Assembly: GCA_023935145.1 (NCBI GenBank)
Contig: CM043697.1
Coordinates: 47,592,001-47,656,000 of the forward strand
From: Bretschneidera sinensis
Lineage: Eukaryota > Streptophyta > Magnoliopsida > Brassicales > Akaniaceae
Direction: 5' to 3'
Length of the DNA: 64,000 bases
Of the stretch, positions 56,545 to 64,000 are shown in pieces. The position numbers were made by a program, and so were the translations under genes. The notes under the pieces were generated by a model that saw only the letters and a program-made list of their open reading frames with translations, had not been told where the DNA came from and ran no database searches. Position 1 is the stretch's first letter; each line of letters starts with the position of its first letter.

Positions 56545-57795
56545 AGGAGTCTAATAGCTATACCAAAGGTCATTCCTAAACTAGGCTTCCTTTGTTCAAT
56601 GGCTCAAATTATAACTACTGAAAAAATAGAATGAAAATCTTTGTTGAATGACAAGATTATAATTTATGGAGAGTCATTGAGGAAGGACCTAGAATTCCTA
56701 CAAATGAAATAACTATTGGAGAAATCAATGATATAATGCCTAAACTCAAAACTAAGTTCAATGACGAGGATTGTAGAATGATGTCTCTAAATAGTAGAGC
56801 CACTAGTATGTTACATTGTGCTTTAGATATTTCTGAGTATAATAAAGTTTCTGCTTGTGTTTTCGCTAAGGAGATTTAGGATAAATTACAAGTTACATAT
56901 GAAGGCACTAGCAAAGTGAAAAAGTAAAAAAATTTATATGCTAGTGTGAGAATATGAATCATTCAAAATGTCTCACAATGAAACCATTTCTCAAATGCAC
57001 TCACGTTTTACCACTATTGTTAATGGTTTAAAGCTTCTTGGTAGGAACATTGAGGAGCTTGAACTAACAAGGAAGAACTTAAGATCCTTACCATCCACTT
57101 GGAAAGCAAAGAAGATGGTCATAACAGAGGCCAAAGATCTTGACAAACTTGATGTTGAAACACTCATTGGATCACTATTAACATACAAGATGGAAGAAAT
57201 GAATCCCGTTGTCAATGATGATGAGAAGAAGTAAAATATGATTGCTCTCAAGGCCTCTACAAACAACAAAGAGGAAGAGAATGAGAGCAGCGAAGAAGAT
57301 GGTGAGATGGCATTAATCACCAAAAGGTTTCACAAGTTCATGAAAAAGAGTAAGAAACCTTACACAAGGGAATCCACTCTAAAAAGGGAACCTCTTGTGT
57401 GTTTTGATTACAAGAAGCCCGACCACATCAAGGCCGATTGCCCAACAATGATTAAACCTTATAAGAGCTTCAAAAAGAAAGTCAAGATTGCAACCACATG
57501 GAGTGATGACGAAGAGGAAGAAACTTCGGACAATGAAGTTGGATATGAGGAGATTGCCAAGCTATACTTGATGACAATCGACAATGAGAATAAGGTATCA
57601 ATTTCTTTCCTTTCTAATAATAATAACATTGTTAGTAGTAGTGAAGAATTAATTGAGGTTGTAAATGAAATGCATGAAGAATTGAAGAAATTTGATTCTA
57701 GGAATATAACTTTAAAAAAAGTAGTCTCATCTTTTTCTAAAGAGACGGAAGGCTTAAAAGAAGAAAAAAGAAAAACTATTTTTCATGCTTTATGA
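56545..57795 (+). pseudogene. SIRE-type copia gag, plus strand
   Basis: Aligns with the minus-strand gag (14590-13294). The start codon is replaced. The gag domain pieces HNETISQMHSRFTTIVNGLKLL and SLPSTWKAKK lie in 56968-57234. The zinc knuckle reads CFDYKKPDHIKADC, so the second Cys is Tyr. A Glu/Lys-rich coiled-coil-like end (SSSEELIEVVNEMHEELKKF) closes it. Stops at 56,877, 56,927 and 57,232 and a frameshift near 57,775 are visible. Confidence 0.88.
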
Positions 57796-57853
57796 CTCTT
57801 CACAAGATTTTCTAAAAAATGAAAATGAAATTTTAAAGTAGAAAATAATAGAA

Positions 57854-58620
57854 TTGAATAGCACCATATCTATATTTATGTTTGGAAAAAGAAATCTAGA
57901 TGAAGTGTTATATAGCCAAAGGTTAAATGGAGGAAAATCTGGCTTAGGTTATTCTCCATTAGGTAAGAAAAAGTTAAAAGAGACTTTGTTCATGACAATA
58001 ACATGTATGAATGAAGTCTCCACTTCTAAGGCCACTAGCAAGATTAAAAGCACTCATTCAATATATGCTACTAGGTCTAAGAATTCAAATTTAAATTCTA
58101 ATGCATATACTAGAGATAAACATCCTAGAAATATCATACATATATGTATGCTCACTCAAGAAATGCAAATGCTAGGAATAATCATTCAAGGAATGCACAT
58201 ACTAGAAATACACATCCTAGGAACTATCATCATGCATATCCTATAGATAATGTGTATGCTCATAATTCACATGGTAAAAGTGGACATCCTAGGAACTACC
58301 ATCATGTGCATCCTAGAGATAGTATGTATGTTCATAAAGCTACAAGTGCATATCCTAGAAATTACCGTCATACCACTCTTAGAGATAACATGCATGTTCA
58401 TAATTTTCATAATAGAAACATGTATTCTAGGATTTCTTATCCAAGGAACTATAGACATGCACACTTAATAAATCTTAAAAATTTCAATAACTATTATCCT
58501 AGGAGTATGCATCATCAACATGTCTACAATTATAGAGCATCTTATAATATTAAGAAAGTATGGGTCCCGAAAGGAACTATATTTTATAGGACTAACCCCA
58601 AAGGACCCAAGAAATTTTGA
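57854..58620 (+). pseudogene. SIRE-type gag-pol linker with tandem peptide repeats
   Basis: Two overlapping frames, joined by a shift near 58,140-58,200. The second (58144-58620) repeats blocks of the type HPRNYHH-HPRD-MYVHN, ending in YNIKKVWVPKGT just before the protease part. Same linker as 82-492. Confidence 0.82.
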
Positions 58621-58680
58621 GTACCTAAAAGTGCAATTGTATATCCTTGTGTAATGTAGATATGTCTCCACACCAAGGAA

Positions 58681-59439
58681 AAAAGTAACTATTGGTACCT
58701 TGATAGTGGATGCTCAAAGCAGATGACCGATGATCAAAGCATGTTCAAAAAGCTAACTCTAAGGGATGGTGGACACGTCACCATTAAAGACAATACAAAG
58801 ATAAAGATTATTGGGCATGGCAAAGTTGGTAATGATTTCTCAACTATTGATCATGTTTTATATGTGCAAGGCCTTAAGCCAAATTTACTTACTATTAGTT
58901 AACTATGTGACAAAGGCAACAAAGTCATATTTGAAACCTCTCATTGTCTAGTTATAGAAATCAAAAGTAACAAGATCAAGTTTGTTGGCCATAGATAAAA
59001 AAATGTCTATATAGTTGATTTAAAATCTTTGCATTCGAAAAATGAAAAATATTTTCCCACTTTTAGTGAAAATCCATGGCTATGGCATAGAGGACTTGGC
59101 CATGTGAACATAGATTTGCTTAAAATTATTTCAAGAAAAGATTTAGTCATTGGACTTCCAAAAATCAAATTTGAAAAAGACAAAGTGTGTGATGCTTGTC
59201 AAATGGGAAAGCAAACAAAAATTTCTTTTAAATCAAAAAATTTTATCTCAACTTCTAGACCATTGGAACTTTTGCATATGGATTTGTTTGGTCAAATAAG
59301 TACCATTAGTCTAGGTGGCCATCAATATGCTCTTGTAATTGTTGATGATTATTCAAGATATACCTTTGTTATTTTTATTGCTTACAAGGATGAAGTATAC
59401 AAAGGATTTGTGAACTTTTGTAAAAAAGATTCAAAATGA
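58681..59439 (+). pseudogene. SIRE-type protease and N-terminal integrase
   Basis: YWYLDSGCSKQMTDD has an intact Asp-Ser-Gly (58701-58709). Stops follow at 58,900 and 58,996. 59029-59439 has the zinc region WHRGLGHVN..CDACQMGKQT and the integrase start LLHMDLFGQ and VDDYSRYTFV. A shift near 59,435 ends it. Confidence 0.87.
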
Positions 59440-60070
59440 AAAATGTATTTCTATTTCAAGCATTAGAAGTGATCATGGAAAAGAATTTGAAAACCAAAGT
59501 TTTTCAAAATTTTGTGATGAAAATGGAATTGATCACAACTTTTCAGCACCTAAAACTCCTTAACAAAATAGAGTTGTGGATAGAAAAAATAGAGTTATAG
59601 AATAATTTACTAGAACAATGCTTTGTCAAAAAACTTGCCAAAATATTTGTGGGCGGAAGCCGTAAACACTTCGTGCTATGTTTTAAATAGAGTTTTAATT
59701 AGACCTATGCTTGACAAAACCCTAAATGAACTATGGAAATGTAGCAAACCTAATATCTCTTATTTTCATACTTTTGGTTACAAGTGCTTCATCCTAAATA
59801 ACAATAAAACTAATTTAGGTAAATTTGACTCCAAGACCAATGAAGGGATATTCTTAGGATATTCAACCTCTAGTAAAGCTTATAGAGTATTTAATAAAAG
59901 AACTCTAGTGGTTGAAGAATCGTACATATTGCCTTTGATGAGTCTAACCCAATTAGTAGTAGAGTATTTCTTTAAATGATGATGCAGATTTTATTCCAAG
60001 AATGAAAACATCTACTCCCATTATTGACCCGAAGAAGAGTCAACCATAAACAAGATAAGAGGTAGATGCT
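59440..60070 (+). pseudogene. SIRE-type integrase, central and C-terminal part
   Basis: Second acidic motif SDHGKEFEN at about 59466-59500. Several stops follow. 59623-59979 carries LPKYLWAEAVNTSCYVLNRV, KPNISYFHTFGYKCFILNN and GIFLGYSTSSKAYRVFN. Confidence 0.85.
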
Positions 60071-60133
60071 CTCAATCTTGATTAACTATCTACAAGTCAA
60101 CAAGAGGATAGTATTCCCGAAGATCAGAGGTAT

Positions 60134-61080
60134 GTGAATTATCATCCAATTGATCAAGTGATTGGTGATCCTTCACAAGGGGTAAGAACTAGTTCCTCTA
60201 TAAGAAATATTTGCAATTGTGTAACCTATTTATCTCAAATAGAACCTAAGACTTTTGTAGAAGCCGAGAAAGATGTTGAATGGATAAATGCTATGCAAAA
60301 AGAGTTAAATCAATTTGAAAGAAACAAATTATGAAATCTAGTTCCTAGACCAAAGAATCACACTATAATAGGAACTAAATGGGTGTATAGAAATAAAATG
60401 GATGAAAATAGAATAGTAACTAGGAACCAAGCTAGACTAGTTGCTAAGGGATATAATCAAGAAGAAGGAATAGATTTTGATGAGACCTATTCTCCAATAG
60501 CTATATTAGAAGCCATTTGTATGTTATTGGCCTGTGCATGCTTTAATAAATTTAAGCTATTTCAAATGGATGTAAAAATTTCCTTTCTAAATGGTTTTGT
60601 AGAAGAAGAGATATATGTTGAGCAACCTCTTGGATTGAAAATCCTAATCTTCCAAACCATGTCTATAAGCTTTCTAAAGCTCTCTATGGGTTGAAGCAAG
60701 CTCCAAGAGCATGGTATGAAAGACTAAGTAAGTTTTGCTTGAAAATGGTTTTACAAGAGGAAAAATAGACACAACCCTCTTCACAAATACTCACAAAAAT
60801 GACACACTACTTGTCCAAATATATGTTGATGATATTATATTTGGTGCTACTAATGAATCTATATGTCAAGAGTTTGCTAAGTGTATGCAAGGTGAATTTG
60901 AAATGAGCATGATGGGAGAGCTTACCTACTTTCTTGGACTTCAAATCAAACAATTGAAAGAAGACATCTTCATCAATCAATCAAAATACACCATGTACCT
61001 ATTAAAGAGGTTTGGGATGGAAAGCTCAAAGTCAATGGGCACTTCTACAAAACTTGACCTAGATGAAGAAGATAAGTGAG
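60134..61080 (+). pseudogene. SIRE-type reverse transcriptase
   Basis: EAEKDVEWINAMQKELNQF and ARLVAKGYNQEEGIDFDETYSP mark RT fingers; the palm has an intact YVDD at 60822-60833 in a frame that opens at 60735. Frameshifts lie near 60,650 and 60,735, and a TGA at 60332. Confidence 0.88.
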
Positions 61081-61766
61081 TAGATACTAAAACTTATAGA
61101 AGCGTGATAGGAGCCTTACTTTATCTAACTGTAAGTAGACTTGATATAATGTTCAGTGTATGCATGTGTGCTAGATTTTAAGCCAATCTTAAGGAATCAC
61201 ATATAATTGTAGTGAAAATAATCCTTAGATATCTATAAGGGACTAAAAACCTAAGGTTATAGTATTATAGAAAATCAACTTTTGAGCTTGTAGGATATTC
61301 GGATGCTGATTTTGTAGGTTGTAGGCTAGATAGAAAAAGCACTAGTGGAACATGCCAATTTTTAGGTGCAATGTTAACCTCTTGGTTTTCCAAGAAACAA
61401 AATTCGGTTGTGCTATCAACCGCCAAAGTGGAACATGTAGCAGCCAGAAGTTGTTGCGCACAAGTGTTGTGGATGAAACAACAATTAGAAGACTATGACA
61501 TGAACTTTAAAAACATACCAATTCATTGTGATAACACTAGCGCTATCAACTTGACCAAAAACCTTATTCAACATTCTAGAACCAAGCACATAGAAATAAG
61601 GCATCACTTCATAAGAGACCATGCTCAAAAGGGTGATATTAGATTAGAATTTGCACATTCAGAGGACCAAATAGCTGACATTCTTACTAAGTCATTGAAC
61701 AAAGACAGCTTTAGCAAGATTAGACTATTTATGGGATTAATAAATTATGAAAATATGTATATTTGA
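61081..61766 (+). pseudogene. SIRE-type RNase H
   Basis: GYSDADFVGCRLDRKSTSGT, then AARSCCAQVLWMKQQLEDY, HCDNTSAINLTKN and HSRTKHIEIRHHFIRDH, ending at TGA 61764. Stops lie in the first part (61,078-61,260). Confidence 0.88.
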
Positions 61767-62451
61767 TTGCATCTACATTTCATCATATGCATATCTGACA
61801 CCTAGTAAATGAGTACTCTTATTTAATATATCTCTAAGTCAAGATGCCAAAGATAAATCATTTCTTACTAAAATTCCAAGTTGGAGCTCAAAATTTTATG
61901 CTTCATGAAAGACCCAGTCGACTAGTATATTGATCCAATCGATTGGTATCTCTCTGTCCATTTTACCAGTCGACTGGTAACTCACTGCCCATTTCACTAA
62001 TCGACTAGTTCAAGGACCCAGTTGACTAGTATCATACGAGAAGCTTGGAGCCAAAATTTGGAAATTTTTTGAATCAACCTAGTCGACTAGTAGGGTACAT
62101 CCAGTCGACTGGTATCTTAATGCCAAATTACCTAGTCGATTGGTATCCCGACCCAATCGACTGGTATGTTAAATTGTCCGAAAAATATGAAGGGCCTAAT
62201 TGACTGGTACCCTAACCAAGTCGACTGGTATCGCGATTCTGTAAATAATTGCATCAATTTTTTTAGTTTTTACGCCATTTTTTAAAGCCCTAAGCTTTCT
62301 CTCTCTAGAAAATATTTGATTTTAGATCATAATCTCTCAAAATAACTCCATAGAACCTTCAATCATACCTCAAATCATATTTTTTTCAACTTTTCACAGT
62401 TGAAAACTCTATATTTCCCACAATCTTTCTCTAAATGATTTTTTTCACAAA
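61767..62451 (+). other. Spacer after pol with palindrome cluster
   Basis: Non-coding. It holds the CAGTCGACTG cluster (61912-62229) and a CT-rich leader-like stretch at about 62,290-62,450 directly before the additional ORF. Confidence 0.8.
61912..62229. repeat. Cluster of 11 CAGTCGACTG-type palindromes
   Basis: Copies at about 61913, 61935, 61966, 61997, 62018, 62079, 62101, 62131, 62153, 62196 and 62217. Full form CCAGTCGACTGG (12-bp palindrome) followed by ta; variants AATCGATT, AGTTGACT, AATTGACT differ mostly by C-to-T or G-to-A. Confidence 0.92.
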
Positions 62452-63720
62452 ATGTCTAAAAGAATTTGGATAAAGACCACCATTGCCCAACCTCACACAT
62501 TTACAAGGCCCCGATCCAAGAAGTCATTGGCACCAGACACCAAGGGAAAAAGAATGACTGGTTCATCAAGCATGACGGCAAGGACTGTGCTCATTGAGTC
62601 CTTATTTTGGAACACTGCCGCAAATAAAAGGTATACCTTTGTTATAGACCATAAGAAAATCATGACGAGTAGATTCGTCGATTTTAATTCTATCTATCAT
62701 GCAAACTTTGAAATTTTACATGCTTTTGAGGCTATTCACCTAACTCCACTTGTAAAAATACACTAAAAATACTACCGACGCCTCATCCACCAATTCTATG
62801 CCAACTTGGACAAACCGAGCCCACTAGCTCTTTGATTTAAGACTAAGGTAATAGGCATAGAATTTGAAATTACTACCGAATTTCTGGTTAAACGACTGAG
62901 AATCCCCAGTGGAGTTTGGATGGATGGCCAGAAAATTTTGACTATGAGGAGGCTTGTCAGATTGTTAGGGGCAACCCCCACTACATTTCACAAATGTAGT
63001 GACATGCTCCTCAATTCAAAATTGTTCAATCTCATAATGAGTTGGACCATCCACCCGAGACTCGGGAGTCGGGGTTATATGTCTAAAATAGACATAATAT
63101 TGATCTGCTGTCTCAAAACAGGATACCAATTCAATATTTACCTACTTTTGCTCTCTAACATAATAAATAGTGAAGCACACGACTCTGGGTGCCTCCAATA
63201 CGGGATGCTCATCACTCTGATCCTCCAAAACTTTCATGTCCCTTTGCCTACCTCCGAAGCTCAGGATATCAACCCTAAGGACATTACTAATGTATTGTCA
63301 CTAAAGAAAATGGGGTGTTCGATCAGTGTGATCTACTCCAAGGCTGGGAGGAGTACAAGGATCGGTGATGATGACAGTAAGGAGGAGGACGATGAGATAT
63401 CGGGTGATACAACTCTTCCCAATGCCATGGACATCGACAATAGTCCACAACATGCTCAACATGGTGGTGGTTAGGTTGGACGCGATGACGTCTTACAGGC
63501 TATTGCGAGCCTCTAGCTATCCATGTAGTCTGGGTTCTAGAGCTTGAACTCTACAATCGACTATATGCGTCACGATATTATCACACTCCAGGATTATTTC
63601 GAGTTACTCCACGAGCACACAGAGGGCTCCTTGGCTGAATTCGGGATCTTCTTCGAGACAATTTTGATTCCCCAGCTCGCTAAGTCTTTTTGCTTTATCT
63701 CTTTTGTTATGTATGTATAG
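62452..63720 (+). pseudogene. Additional 3' ORF of SIRE-type element (plant transposon protein-like)
   Basis: One uninterrupted register of 423 codons from ATG 62452 (MSKRIWIKTTIAQ) to TAG 63718, broken only by stops at 62764, 62833, 63472, 63514, 63526 and 63538. Basic Ser/Arg-rich N-terminus, then a globular part with YYRRLIHQFYANL and MLINL-type segments resembling the 'putative plant transposon protein' family, an acidic stretch (DDDSKEEDDEISGD, about residues 304-318), and a C-terminal helical part (YMRHDIITLQDYFEL). Its place after pol is that of the env-like/extra ORF of SIRE elements. No signal peptide or membrane helix is evident, so an envelope role is not supported. Confidence 0.72.
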
Positions 63721-64000
63721 CTCCTTAGATATTTTAGTACGAACATTCATTTTCTTTATATACATTCATGTGCTTGTACTCGATTTTCAACTTCCTAAAA
63801 GCTCATGATGAATGGATATATCTATATACTTGCTTATTTTTACTTATTTACACTTTAACTCATGTATATGATTTAATTTTGAGCTATATTGTTGCTTGGT
63901 TTGAGCTATTTGTAATTATGCCTTAATTGGTAACAGTTATGTGCAAACTTTTGATTCTTCTCGGGAAGTCTTCCTAACTCTGAATCATGCTTAGTTTTTG
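63721..64000. other. AT-rich 3' region of SIRE-type element
   Basis: No coding sequence; presumably leads to the polypurine tract and 3' LTR outside the window. Confidence 0.5.

Larger units (their letters stand above)
55681..64000 (+). mobile_element. SIRE/Maximus-type Ty1-copia element, 5' LTR to window edge
   Basis: Same family as the outermost element at 1-15800 but on the plus strand. Order: truncated 5' LTR, gag, repeat-rich linker, protease, integrase, RT, RNase H, a spacer with palindrome cluster, then an additional ORF. The 3' LTR is outside the window. attca (55676-55680) would be the left half of its target duplication. All coding parts carry stops or shifts. Confidence 0.92.

Noticed and set aside
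61912..62229. Spaced palindromes looking like a CRISPR array
   Set aside because: Units are 10-12 bp with irregular spacing, sit in a plant retrotransposon, and degrade gradually; no cas genes. They are LTR/spacer motifs.
62452..63720. Retroviral-type envelope gene
   Set aside because: Position fits the env-like ORF of SIRE elements, but no signal peptide, membrane helix or coiled coil of envelope type is evident.

Overview
This window looks like AT-rich nuclear DNA from a flowering plant, probably a woody eudicot. The evidence is indirect: plant-type Ty1-copia, Ty3-gypsy, Mutator, hAT, Harbinger and L1 relics, plus decayed pieces of plant-conserved genes (CSA/ERCC8, NKAP, SNF7/VPS32). I found no intact host gene, tRNA, rRNA or CRISPR array. 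It reads as a transposon-dense, old intergenic block.

Layout. (1) 1-15,800 is a three-layer nest. A minus-strand SIRE/Maximus-type copia element (its 3' part lies off the left edge) is split at 612-13,276 by a TNT1/Tork-type copia (target duplication gatat). That element is itself split at 2,038-8,374 by a gag-only Athila-type gypsy element (target duplication atggc). (2) 16.6-19.36 kb is a broken hAT transposase with one recognisable terminus, followed by an L1 reverse-transcriptase tail (19.4-20.1 kb, minus). (3) 20.2-33.2 kb holds three Mutator-like elements with long terminal inverted repeats. The second contains an Athila-type solo LTR. The third carries exons and an intron of a CSA/ERCC8-like WD40 gene (Pack-MULE-like) and was later split by a 5.9-kb Athila-type element (target duplication caaat). 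(4) 35.1-36.6 kb is an NKAP-like gene copy with frameshifts and stops. (5) 36.6-46.2 kb is mostly unassigned AT-rich DNA with a foldback MITE, an L1-like tail and a Tourist-like MITE. (6) 46.2-50.9 kb is a direct duplication. One copy has a Harbinger-like insertion that the other lacks, and a Tat-type gypsy fragment lies between them. (7) 51.4-55.7 kb holds an unrecognised ORF, an RE1-type copia relic (minus) and an SNF7/VPS32 pseudogene fragment. (8) 55,681 to the right edge is a plus-strand SIRE/Maximus-type copia of the same family as the outermost left element, with an additional 3' ORF.

Almost every coding relic carries premature stops, many of them one transition away from CAG, CGA or TGG, as expected from decay of methylated DNA. 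Insertion order can be read from the nesting and target duplications. The most interesting items are the CSA-carrying Mutator-like element, the recurrence of CG-centred palindromes in the LTRs of unrelated retroelement families, the repeated polypurine-tract motif in the Athila-type elements, and the natural empty/occupied site pair at 46-50 kb.
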